This document shows, piece by piece, positions 33,963-43,462 of a DNA stretch of 64,000 nucleotides. Position numbers and translations under genes: made by a program. The notes below the pieces were generated by a model, which made no database searches, had not been told where the DNA came from, and was given only the letters and a program-made list of their open reading frames with translations. This DNA comes from Silene conica (taxonomy: Eukaryota > Streptophyta > Magnoliopsida > Caryophyllales > Caryophyllaceae): the NCBI GenBank assembly GCA_029255685.2, contig CM055313.2:53607579-53671578 (forward strand), read 5' to 3'. Every line of letters starts with the position of its first letter. Position 1 is the stretch's first letter.

Positions 33963-36900
33963 GGCGACCTAGCGGTAGGTAGGCCCAGGTTCAAGAAACC
34001 AGGATTTGCTAAGAGTGGGCCTGGTGAGTCGAGTAACTCACAAGGCAAGACAAAGAGCAAGGATACAAGCATGGAATGTCACCATTGCCACAAGACTGGG
34101 CATTGGAGGCGCTCATGCCCCGTGTATCGCGAGGACATTAAAGCAGGCCGTGTTACTCCTGTTGGTATGTCTTCTTCTTCTTTTATTCACATGATTGAGA
34201 TTAACCATGCAAGTTGCGGAACTTGGGTACTTGATACTGGTTGTGGTTCTCATCTATGTAATCATGTGCAGGGCCTCCGAAACCAAGAACCCCTAATCAA
34301 GGGTGAGGTGGACCTGCGTGTCGGGAATGGAGCACGTGTGGCTGCAGTCTCGAAGGGAACATACGTAATCCAGCTTCCAAGTGGATTCGAGTTATTTTTA
34401 TATAACTGTTATTATGTTCCTAGTTTGTCCAAAAACATTATTTCAGTTTCTGCACTTGACAAACTTGGCTTTTCATTTGTAATAGAGAATAATAGCTGTA
34501 TTTTCTCCTTACACAATATGATTTATGGCAAGGCAGTTTCCATGAATAGAATTTATGTTTTAGATCAAACCACCGAGATATTACATGTGAATAATAAAAG
34601 AATAAAGGTAGGTGACAAAGATCAAACTTACCTATGGCATTGTCGTATGGGACACATAAATGAGAAACGCGTAAAACAGCTCATACAGAATGGAGCTATT
34701 TCGCCCTTTGATTTCGAATCATATGGCACGTGTGAATCATGTCTCATCGGCAAGATGACTCGTATTTCCTTCAAAGGTGTTGGAATGCGCGCTGCCGACC
34801 TATTAGGACTCATACATACAGACGTATGTGGCCCTATGTCGATCAACGCACGAGAAGGCTATAGGTATTTCATCACTTTCACGGATGATTTGAGTAGATA
34901 TGGCTATGTCTACTTGATGAAACATAAAAGTGAATCCTTTGACAAGTTCAAAGAATACCAGAATCGGGTACAGAACCAGCTGGGTAGAAAGATTAAAGCA
35001 CTACGCTCGGATCGTGGTGGTGAGTATCTTTCACGCGAGTTTGATCAACACCTAAAAGACTGTGGGATCTTGCTACAGTTGACTCCACCTGGAACACCAC
35101 AATTAAATGGTGTGTCCGAACGGAGAAATCGAACTTTACTTGATATGGTTCGATCCATGATGAGTCACACCGTTGTGCCTGATTCATTGTGGGGCTATGC
35201 TCTTTTGTCGGCCGCTCTAATACTTAACCGAAGTCCGTCTAAAGCTGTTGACAAGACTCCATTCGAGATATGGAAGGGAACGGTCCCTAACTTGTCCTTT
35301 ATTCGGGTTTGGGGCTGCGAGGCTTATGTCAAGTGGAGACACGAGGATAAGCTCGGCCCGCGATCGGTCAAGACATACTTTATAGGCTATCCAAAGAGAA
35401 CTTTTGGTCATTACTTCTACTCGCCTACCGAACAACGTGTTTTTGTTGCGGCTAGTGCGACGTTCTTAGAGAAAGAATTTCTCGAGAACAAGTCGAGTAA
35501 TAGAACCTTCGAGTTATCGGAGGTTCAAGAACCAACTACCGAGCAACCATTGGAGGAAACAGTACCTTCAACCGAGGCTGCGGTAGATATCCCTGAGGAA
35601 CCTAGGAGGTCAGGAAGAGTCTCTATTCCACCGGACAGATACATTGGTATGGTCGAGGAAAACGATACAGATGACGTCTTACTCCTAGAGGGTAATGAAC
35701 CCACAACCTATAAAGGTGCCATGACTAGTTCTGACTCAAAGCTATGGCTAGAAGCCATGCAATCCGAGATGGACTCCATGTATGAGAACAACGTGTGGGA
35801 TCTTGTGGACCTACCTGCAAAGGTACGTCCCCTTCAATGCAAATGGCTTTACAAGATAAAGCATGCCGTGGAAGGACAACAAGATATCCATAAGGCTAGA
35901 CTAGTTGCTAAAGGTTTCACCCAAGTGCCAGGCTTGCACTACGATGAGATCTTTGCACCCGTAGTCATGCTACGTTCCATTCGGATTATGTTAGCGATCG
36001 CCGCATTTCATGACTATGAAATATGGCAAATGGACGTTAAAACCGCCTTCTTAAACGGTTATTTGGAGGAAGAGTTGTACATGGTACAACCCGAGGGTTT
36101 TATCGATCCAGCACATCCTAAGAAAGTTTGCAAGCTTAAGCGTTCCATCTATGGACTTAAGCAAGCATCGCGGAGTTGGAATCATCGCTTCGACCAAGTG
36201 ATAAAAGAGAATGGGTTCATTCGATCAGTCGATGAACCATGTCTCTATATCAAGTCGAGTGGGAGTAAGATTGTATTCCTAGTACTGTATGTCGATGACA
36301 TACTCTTGATTGGGAATGACATACCTCTCTTATCTTCGGTTAAAGCATGGTTGAAAAACCATTTCCAGATGAAAGATCTGGGAGAGGCACAAAGAATTTT
36401 GGGCATCCGTATCTACAGGGATAGATCACGACGTATGTTGTCTCTCAGTCAGGAGTCTTATATAGAGAAGATTCTGGAGAGATTCAGTATGACGAACTCC
36501 AAGAAGGGGTTCCTTCCCATGACTCCTGGGCTACACTTGAGCAAGACTCAAGAAGCTAAGTCAGTGGAAGAGAAAGAGCGCATGAGTCGGATTCCTTATG
36601 CCTCGGCAATAGGATCGATCATGTATGCCATGATATGCACACGTCCAGACGTTGCATATGCATTGAGTATGACCAGTCGATTCCAAGCTCATCCAGGTGA
36701 ACCACACTGGATGGCCGTGAAAAACATTCTTAAGTACCTACGGAGGACTAAAGATTGGGGATTGACTTATGGAGGCGACTCACCGCTCTGCGCCACGGGT
36801 TACGCAGATGCTAGCTTCCAAACAGATCGAGATGACTCGAAATCTCAGTCTGGATTTGTCTTTACTCTTAATGGCGCTGCTGTCAGCTGGAAAAGTTCTA

Positions 36901-37274
36901 AACAGAGTGTTACAGCAGATTCTACGACTGAGTCCGAGTACTATGCCGCCTCAGAAGCAGCTAAGGAAGCAATATGGATGCGTCAATTCTTACAAGGACT
37001 ATCAGTAGTGCCTAGTTCGAATAACCCAATCACCGTCTATTGTGACAATAGCGGTGCCATCTTCCAAGCTAAGGAGCATAAGTCTAGCAGCAAGGCTAGG
37101 CATGTACAACGGAAAGCTCATCTAATCAGAAATTACGTGGAGCAAAAGGAGATTTTTATTGAAAAGATCGCTACGGATGACAACATGGCTGATCCTCTCA
37201 CAAAAGCATTACCACGTGATAAGCATGAAGGGCACATTCATTCCATGGGAATTGGATGTGTTCCTAAGTTGTAG
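33963..37274 (+). CDS. Copia 1 pol: zinc knuckle, protease, integrase, reverse transcriptase, RNase H
   Basis: Open in the gag frame from the TAG to the stop at 37272-37274, with the first ATG at 34071. In order: CHHCHKTGHWRRSC zinc knuckle (34077), protease VLDTGCGSH (34230), integrase HCRMGH with CESC zinc finger, catalytic HTDVCGP, RSDRGGEY and NGVSERRNRT, then reverse transcriptase with [22 protein letters not shown] and [12 protein letters not shown] (about 36285), and RNase H with GYADASF and ADSTTESEYYA. Integrase before RT is the Ty1/copia order. All visible catalytic motifs are present with no frameshift, so one codon (the TAG at 33960) separates it from an open polyprotein of about 1343 residues. 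The exact copia clade was not decided. Confidence 0.93.
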   Translation, partial: GDLAVGRPRFKKPGFAKSGPGESSNSQGKTKSKDTSMECHHCHKTGHWRRSCPVYREDIKAGRVTPVGMSSSSFIHMIEINHASCGTWVLDTGCGSHLCNHVQGLRNQEPLIKGEVDLRVGNGARVAAVSKGTYVIQLPSGFELFLYNCYYVPSLSKNIISVSALDKLGFSFVIENNSCIFSLHNMIYGKAVSMNRIYVLDQTTEILHVNNKRIKVGDKDQTYLWHCRMGHINEKRVKQLIQNGAISPFDFESYGTCESCLIGKMTRISFKGVGMRAADLLGLIHTDVCGPMSINAREGYRYFITFTDDLSRYGYVYLMKHKSESFDKFKEYQNRVQNQLGRKIKALRSDRGGEYLSREFDQHLKDCGILLQLTPPGTPQLNGVSERRNRTLLDMVRSMMSHTVVPDSLWGYALLSAALILNRSPSKAVDKTPFEIWKGTVPNLSFIRVWGCEAYVKWRHEDKLGPRSVKTYFIGYPKRTFGHYFYSPTEQRVFVAASATFLEKEFLENKSSNRTFELSEVQEPTTEQPLEETVPSTEAAVDIPEEPRRSGRVSIPPDRYIGMVEENDTDDVLLLEGNEPTTYKGAMTSSDSKLWLEAMQSEMDSMYENNVWDLVDLPAKVRPLQCKWLYKIKHAVEGQQDIHKARLVAKGFTQVPGLHYDEIFAPVVMLRSIRIMLAIAAFHDYEIWQMDVKTAFLNGYLEEELYMVQPEGFIDPAHPKKVCKLKRSIYGLKQASRSWNHRFDQVIKENGFIRSVDEPCLYIKSSGSKIVFLVLYVDDILLIGNDIPLLSSVKAWLKNHFQMKDLGEAQRILGIRIYRDRSRRMLSLSQESYIEKILERFSMTNSKKGFLPMTPGLHLSKTQEAKSVEEKERMSRIPYASAIGSIMYAMICTRPDVAYALSMTSRFQAHPGEPHWMAVKNILKYLRRTKDWGLTYGGDSPLCATGYADASFQTDRDDSKSQSGFVFTLNGAAVSWKSSKQSVTADSTTESEYYAASEAAKEAIWMRQFLQGLSVVPSSNNPITVYCDNSGAIFQAKEHKSSSKARHVQRKAHLIRNYVEQKEIFIEKIATDDNMADPLTKALPRDKHEGHIHSMGIGCVPKL

Positions 37275-38136
37275 TACTCTTTTATGAATTCATGTAATAA
37301 TTCATTTTCTCGTGTACTCTATTCAACCTTATTGTTATGATATAAACTGTTTTGTTTCTCATGTTGAATTGTACGCCAATTTTGAACACCACAAAGTGAA
37401 CTGATTAACATTACATCGTTTTGGTCCTTGATTACCCACTTGAGCTGATAACTCAGGTAATCATTTTGTGACGTTGGTTGATGGTGGGTTCAACGAGCCA
37501 TAAGTCACGTGGATGACTGACCAATCACAAAGGCGAGTTATACGGATATCTCGTAGGACACCCCGTGACATCGTTATGGAGTCCTAAATGTTTTATAACA
37601 TTGGGTGCCAGGTCGTGGATAGGACCTCCATAGTGTTCCTTAGAGTCGAGTCTTTTGACTTTCAACTGTTTCTTGAGATTAAGACAGATTTTGGGTAACT
37701 TTGGTTTCTTTCCCACGGTCACCGTAACAGGGGCCAAGAAGATTTTTTCTGGGTTATTTCATGCTGGGCGATATCGGCAGGATTCGAGTTGACGGAAATA
37801 TCCAAACCCTTATCAGGATTTTATCATTTCTCAGGGCCACTCGAGGAGTAGTAACTGAAATGCATGGCCATGCTCGAATACAGATTCGTTTTATCAGTTA
37901 AGTTACTCTCTAGTCGGGGAAACCACTCTTGATACAGATCGCTTGTGAGATACGACCTTTGCGAATGCGGATTTGCAAATTGTCTTACATTGAGTGGGAG
38001 AAATTTTAAAAGGATATGAGATTCGGTTATCGCACCTACACTTGTACGGACAAGTGGGAGTTTGTTGGAGATTGTGTCCTCCACATGTAGTGTGATAACG
38101 TCATTGAACATACCCTTGTACGGACAAGTGGGAGAT
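37275..38136 (+). promoter_or_regulatory. Copia 1 3' untranslated region with two hairpin plus polypurine sites
   Basis: 862 bp after pol, no protein recognised. ACTTGT, loop ACGG, ACAAGT occurs at 38040-38055, followed by GGGAGTTTGTTGGAG. A second CTTGT, ACGG, ACAAG occurs at 38115-38128, followed by TGGGAGAT and the 3' LTR start TGTTGGGG. The second is the likely plus-strand primer. Confidence 0.7.
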
Positions 38137-39134
38137 TGTTGGGGCTGGTGTCCTTGACAATTAAGTACAATGACTTATTAAATCTCTTTAAGGATCACAA
38201 GGGCATACTTCTGTATTATTACCAGTTGATCCACGTTTATCAATAACGGTTGGCTTGCTAGATAAGTTTGACGTTATTGTCATACGGATGGCGGTGGTCA
38301 ACTGGTCCCTATACGTCACACCTATAGGACACGTTTGAGAGATGTGAAGGTATGAAAATACAGTCACATTTTGCCGGATATGACTAAACGGTTAGTCAGA
38401 GGTATTGACTATTAAATTAGTCAATAAGATGTTGAGATTATTATTTAATACGGATTAAATAATTTTAGCTAATACGGATTACATGATTAATTCGTAAATT
38501 AAATATAAACGGTTATATTTAATTAAATATTGTATTCGTGTATTAATATAAACAGTTATATTAATTTGGGTAATTATACAATATCGTATTTTGTCAGACC
38601 ATTATTAATATATCGACTATATTAATATCTGATAACATGTTACGATTTATAATTAAAAATACCGCGAACAACTTAAAGCTAAATGGGTCGAATCACGAAC
38701 CAGAATAAGGTAAGAGTGGAAAGCCCACTCCTACCCTACTTAGAGTATTTCGGCCGAAACAACTACATAAGGAGGTGGACTCTCCTTATGTCAGTCACTC
38801 TTGGTGCACTATTAAATTATCTCAAGGTAAAATTAGGGTTTTGAGACATTCTTTTCCCAAAACCTCTGATCTCACATCTAAAACCTCAAGGGCTCTCCCT
38901 ATATTGCAAGGCAATTGGAGAGGATTTCTCGCACACGCGGCCACGTCTCATTCTAAGTCTTGGGTGCAAGTTATAGGAGGGAATTTGCATTAATTCCTGT
39001 TCTTAGGCCTTTTGCGCGAGGACTAAAGGTTGTACTTCTTATCTCATGCTTTTTAATCTTATGACTATAAACACAACTGTATTTTTCATTATAATCCTGC
39101 AAGTTTAGGGTGAATAAATGCTTTATTCCACACA
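38137..39134 (+). repeat. Copia 1 3' LTR
   Basis: 998 bp, the same length as the 5' LTR, with about 8 substitutions. It is directly followed by the GAGGG duplication and the remainder of the Gypsy D LTR. Confidence 0.92.
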
Positions 39135-39139
39135 GAGGG

Positions 39140-39347
39140 GGTGTGTTTACGTGAGAGTTATCTTGAGGGTTTGACTTCATGGGCTGTGATAATTGCACAA
39201 CCTTCGAGGCCCATAGCTGCCCTCAAGGTCTCAAGCTCGAACCCCACGAATGGCAAAAGTATACTCAAAGTGATATAATATCTTAACAAGTCATTATAAT
39301 AAAATAACATCGTAACAAAAGATACCGTAAAAGTTTGAGGTATTACA
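39140..39347 (-). repeat. Gypsy D 5' LTR, second fragment
   Basis: Continues the LTR interrupted at 30407. It matches 27880-28089 and ends GAGGTATTACA, the canonical TGTAATACCTC start of the LTR on the minus strand, followed by TAGGG. Confidence 0.88.
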
Positions 39348-39860
39348 TAGGGCGGCAGGGGTGTCGGCGGCTTGGCGGCAGACGCGTGTCGGCGGCAGGA
39401 GCGTGTGGCAGGCGGCAGCCGGTGCTGTTGGTGGCAGGAGGGTCGGTGACTTGCGCGGCAGGAGCGTGGGGTGACGGTCGTTGTTTGTCGTGGCGGCAGG
39501 AGCGTGGTGTGACGGTCTTTGTTTGAGCGTTGGCGGAGGGCGAGTTCGTCGGTTGTGGTGGTTTTGGAGGTGGTTGTGGTGGCTGTCAATTTTTAGTGTT
39601 TCTTTATTAGGTTTTGATTTATTTGGTTTTTAGAGAGATAAATTAACTTAAATTATGTGGGGATGAGAGAGAAAGGAGTGGGTAAAAAATGTTATTAATG
39701 GGAAAATGAAATAGGGTAGACAAAGCATTAGTTGATGTTTAGTGCGTGTTTTTCTCTTTTAATCTCATCCATTAATTTGTTTTAATCTAATGGCTAGTAT
39801 TAGGACTCAACGACTCAAAACTAGGGGTGGACTCATTTGATCTTGATTATATATATATAT
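39348..39860. other. GC-rich degenerate repeat and right inverted repeat of the 24.6-39.85 kb stretch
   Basis: 39352-39545 is built of GGCGGCAGGAGCGTG-like units. 39640-39848 is the right-hand inverted repeat paired with 24608-24800. A TA microsatellite is at 39848-39864. Frames over the GC-rich part are low-complexity and not taken as genes. Confidence 0.6.
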
Positions 39861-39864
39861 ATAT

Positions 39865-40199
39865 AGGAACAGTGTGAACTTAATTTAAGCCGTTTGATTA
39901 AAACAAATAGAAACCCAGAACTGACGGTAATAGAAAGACTCAACAGTCCCACTCTCGTCTGTCTCATTTCCACACTGCCAACAGTACTACTCTCGTCCAC
40001 TACGACCACCGACATCTCCGTCCATCTCTCATCCATTACCACCACCGTCATTAACCATCGAAGCTCCCATACGACTGTCGCGGGTGGTGCTATTTGTCAT
40101 TTCATCTGAAATATAAGCTTCGTCTCTCCCAAAATCCAACAACCTCCATTGTTACACCTCCATATTCACTCCATAACCATAGGTAAGGTTTTATTTAGC
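39865..40199 (+). other. Possible host leader exon with splice donor, cut by Gypsy B
   Basis: A pyrimidine-rich, ATG-poor stretch ends CATAGGTAAGGTTTTATTTAGC, an AG/GTAAGG donor near 40181. Gypsy B inserted 15-20 bp downstream (TSD TTAGC). Beyond the element (62316) the sequence goes on as AT- and T-rich DNA like an intron. A 71-codon frame at 39894-40109 is Thr/Ser-rich and unrecognised. This might be the 5' end of a host gene or nothing. Confidence 0.3.
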
Positions 40200-41177
40200 T
40201 GATGCGTATTTGGGGTGATTATCAATTAAGACGATCAACAAAAATACGGATGTTGCAGCGGAATAAAATACTTGTAAAATAATACAATCTTGAATGAATA
40301 AAGAACGAATAATAACCAAGAACGATGAAAGATGGATGAATGGACGATCGATGTTGATGACGTGGACTCCGACGTGCACGGTGGTCAACGGCTGATCGTG
40401 GTGGTGGCGTTTCTTGATGTTCTTGATGGTGATGATCGTTGATGACGTAATCAGGCACAACACTTAATACTTGAAAGATTTGTGGGATGATATAATGAAT
40501 GAATTATGTATGTCGTAGGATAGGATAATTGATCAAGCTCACACAGATACTCTCCCAATTATTTTGAAGCTCACACAGATACTTCGGGGTTAAAGCTCAC
40601 ACAGATACTTTAGGTTTGTAAGTAAAACTTGACAAAGAGATTTTAATTTATAACTTGAATGAATAAAACAAACAACTAAGGATGCCTATTTATAGTAAGG
40701 ACATCCGTACAAACTAGAGTCAAAATAGAAAGGCAATAAGAAACCTACACGGTTCCCAAGTACTCCGTCCAACTGTGTACTACTACTCCTCTTAGGGTTT
40801 TCTATTTCTATCCTATGGATTAAAGATAATCCTTATTTAATCTAAAAGATAAAATAATAAAAGAAAAACTTAAGTTGTAACAAACTCTAACAACTTAATA
40901 ACAAACCCTATCAAAATAACTAACTTTGTAACAACCCTAACCACCTTGTAACAAACTTAGTTAATTCAATAACAAATTAAGAAACAAGAAAGAAAATCAC
41001 AAACCCTAATCTACCTAGGATTCCGTGCCTCCCCACGTCGCACGTCTCAAGGCCTCAATTCCTTCCCAAGCAATCCTAAGAACGGAAGTTGACCCTATCT
41101 TGTAACTTTGATTAATATGCCTTGTATCTTTACTTAAAAATATTTCTTGGGATTGAATTAAAGATGGTTCCGCATCA
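40200..41177 (-). repeat. Gypsy B 3' LTR
   Basis: 978 bp. On the plus strand it starts TGATGCGTATTTGGGG and ends GGTTCCGCATCA. A TTCTCTCCCTCTTTTT tract at 41178-41193 is the polypurine tract on the minus strand. The end of the pol frame (to 41015) lies inside this LTR. Confidence 0.9.
40685..40695 (-). promoter_or_regulatory. TATA box in Gypsy B 3' LTR
   Basis: Minus strand CTATAAATAGG, a strong TATA-box match, present at the same place in the other LTR (61823-61833). It is likely the element's transcription start signal. Confidence 0.6.
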
Positions 41178-41591
41178 TTCTCTCCCTCTTTTTGAGAATT
41201 GGCCTCCAAGTCTGTGTGATCTAGATAAGGAGATAAGTCACCCACATTGAATGTGGCACTTACACCCCCATATTCACTTGGTAATTCGACTTTGTAGGCA
41301 TTCGACCCATAGCATTCAAGAATCTTGAACGGTCCATCCGCGCGAGGCATAAGTTTGTTCTTTCTCTTAGATGGAAAACGTTCCTTTCTTAAGTGTAACC
41401 ACACAAGATCACCTTCTTTAAACACCGGTTGTCTCCTATGCTTATTCGCCTTTTCTTTATATTTAGCATTGGCCTTTTCAATTTGAGCCTTAACTTGTTC
41501 ACACATTCTCATGAAGGTGGCTTGCCTCTCCTTTGCTTCAAAGCTAACAATTTCTTTCTTTGGGACAGGTACAAGATCAATAGGTAAATAC
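41015..41591 (-). pseudogene. Gypsy B pol, integrase C-terminal part
   Basis: The frame continues the integrase interrupted by Copia 2: GVNPY on the far side (50120) joins YLPIDLVPVP here. It contains NAKYKEKANKHRR, FKEGDLVWLHLRKERFP, LMPRADGPFKILE and SATFNVGDLSPYLDH, the GPF module typical of Reina/CRM-like chromoviruses. It ends with a tail of about 50 residues and a stop at 41015, 163 bp inside the 3' LTR. No typical chromodomain is seen. Pol running into the 3' LTR is, as I recall, known for some CRM elements. Clade call is tentative. Confidence 0.75.
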
Positions 41592-42599
41592 TGTGGGGAA
41601 TAAAGCATGTATTCGCCCTAAACTTGCAGGATTATAATGAAAATTAAAGTTGTGATTATAGTCATAAGATGAATAAAAACATGAAAAAAAATACAACCTT
41701 TGGTCCTTGTGCTTATGGCCTAAGAACAGGAATTAAAGTAAATTCCCTACTATAACTTACACCCAAGACTTAAATTGAGACAATGCCGCGTGTGCTAGAA
41801 AATACTCTTCAATTGTCTTGCAATATGGGGAGAGCTATTGAGGTTTTAGATGTGAGATCTGAGTTTTTGGGAGAAGAATGCTCTCAAAAACACTAATTTC
41901 TTGAGATGTGTTTTATCAGTAAAAACCAACCAAAGCAGTCACCTGACAAAAGGAGAAGTCCTCTCCTTTTGTATTACTTGGTTCGGCCGAATTAGGGTTC
42001 GGGTAGGAGTGGGCTTTCCACTCTTACTTTATTCCAATGCGTGATTCGACCCGTTTTGCTAAAATATGATTCGCGGGTATTTATTATAAATCGTAACATG
42101 TTATCAGATACTAATACAGTCGATATATTAATAATGGTCTGATAAAAACGATATTGTATAATTACCCAAATTAATATAACAGTTTATATTAATTCGCGAA
42201 TACAATATTTAATTAAATATAACCGTTTATATTTAATTTACGAATTAATCATGTAATCCGTATTAGCTAAAATTATTTAATCCGTATTAAATAATAATCT
42301 CAACATCTTATTGACTACTTTAATAATCAATAGCTCTGACTAACTGTTTAGTCATATTCGGCATAAATGTGACTGTATTTTCATACCTTCACATCTCTTA
42401 AACGTGTCCTATAGGTGTGACGTATAGGGACCAGTTGATCACCGCCATCCGTATGACAATAACGTCAAACTTATCTAGCAAGCCAACCGTTATTGATAAA
42501 CGTGGATCAACTGGTAATAACACTGAAGTATGCCCTTGTGATCCTTAAAGAGATTTAATAAGTTATTGTACTTAATTGTAAAGGACACCAGCCCCAACA
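41592..42599 (-). repeat. Copia 2 3' LTR
   Basis: Starts (minus) TGTTGGGGCTGG at 42599 and ends TTCCCCACA at 41592. The polypurine side (42600-42625) reads minus-strand CTTGTATGGACAAG then TGGGAGAT, like Copia 1 with one loop change. A second ACTTGTACGGACAAGT lies at about 42682-42697. Confidence 0.9.
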
Positions 42600-43462
42600 A
42601 TCTCCCACTTGTCCATACAAGGGTATGTGCAATGACGTTATCACACTACATGTGGAGGACACAAGCTCCAACAAACTCCCACTTGTCCGTACAAGTGTGG
42701 GTGCGATAACCGATTCTCATATCCTTTTAAAATTTCTCCCACTCAAGGTAAGACAATTTGCAAATCCGCATTCGCAAAGGTCGTATCTCACAAGCGATCT
42801 GTATCAAGAGTGGTTTCCCCGACTAGAGAGTAACTTAACTGATAAAACGAATCTGTATTCGAGCATGGCCATGCATTTCAATTACTACTCCTCGAGTGAC
42901 CCTGAGAAATGATAAAATCCTGATAAGGGTTTGGATATTTCCCTCAACTCGAATCCTGCCGATATCGCGCAGCATGAAATAACCCAGAAAAAATCCTCTT
43001 GGCCCCTGTTACGATGACCGTGGGAAAGAAACCAAAGTTACCCAAAATCTGCCTTAATCTCAAGAGACAGTTGAAAGTCAAAAGACTCGACTCTAAGGAA
43101 CACTATGGAGGTCCTATCCACGACCTGGCACCCAATGTTATAAAACATTTAGGACTCCATAACGTTGTCAAGGGGTGTCCTACGAGATATCCCTATAACT
43201 CGCCTTTGTGATTGGTCAGTCATCCGCGTGACTTATGGGCTCGTTGAACCCACCATCAACCAACGTCATAAAATGATTACCTGAGTTATCAACTCAAGTG
43301 GGTAATCAAGGACTAAAATGATGTAATGTTATTCAGTTCACTTTGTGGTGTTCAAAATTGGCGTACAATTCCACATGAAAAACAAAACATTATATATCAT
43401 AACAATGAGGTTGAATAGAGTACACGAGAAAATGAATTATTACATGAATTCATAAAAGAGTA
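42600..43462 (-). other. Copia 2 3' untranslated region
   Basis: Collinear with 37275-38136 of Copia 1. Contains the two hairpin-plus-purine sites near the LTR. No protein recognised in frames 42625-42912 or 42999-43211, which are conserved only because the DNA is. Confidence 0.7.

Larger units (their letters stand above)
30408..39134 (+). mobile_element. Copia 1: complete Ty1/copia element, 8727 bp, TSD GAGGG
   Basis: LTRs of 998 bp at 30408-31405 and 38137-39134 start TGTTGGGGCTGG and end CCACA/CACACA. GAGGG is duplicated at 30403-30407 and 39135-39139. I count 8 substitutions between the LTRs. Gag and pol lie in one frame broken by a single TAG. The element is inserted in the Gypsy D 5' LTR. 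It is the same family as Copia 2, in opposite orientation. Confidence 0.93.
26071..39347 (-). mobile_element. Gypsy D: rearranged minus-strand gypsy element with nested LINE and Copia 1, TSD TAGGG
   Basis: The outer ends are TGTAACACCCC at 26071 and GGTATTACA at 39347, flanked by TAGGG at 26066-26070 and 39348-39352. Inside are a 3' LTR (26071-28089), the pol stop region with hairpin-polypurine modules (28090-28289), a foreign LTR piece (28290-about 28780), a LINE tail (28791-29555), and the 5' part of the 5' LTR (29556-30407 and 39140-39347), split by Copia 1. Nearly all of gag-pol and the 3' half of the 5' LTR are gone. The preserved outer duplication shows the losses happened after insertion. 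Confidence 0.82.
24604..39850. other. Stretch bounded by diverged inverted repeats, host of Gypsy D
   Basis: The left end (24608-24800) contains CAAGTTCAAATGAGTCC, TTGAGTCCTTA, CCATTAGAT and TTTTGTCTCTC. The right end (39640-39848), reverse-complemented, gives CAAGATCAAATGAGTCC, GTTGAGTCCTAA, CCATTAGAT and CTTTGTCTACC in the same order. This suggests an old DNA transposon with long terminal inverted repeats (Mutator-like is one option). No transposase is seen, and a target duplication is obscured by TA repeats on the right. Confidence 0.45.

Noticed and set aside
37525-38111. Frames after Copia 1 pol (also 42625-43211 in Copia 2) as an extra gene
   Set aside because: Conserved only as DNA between two copies of one family, on the antisense side, with no protein motif; an envelope-like gene was looked for and not seen.
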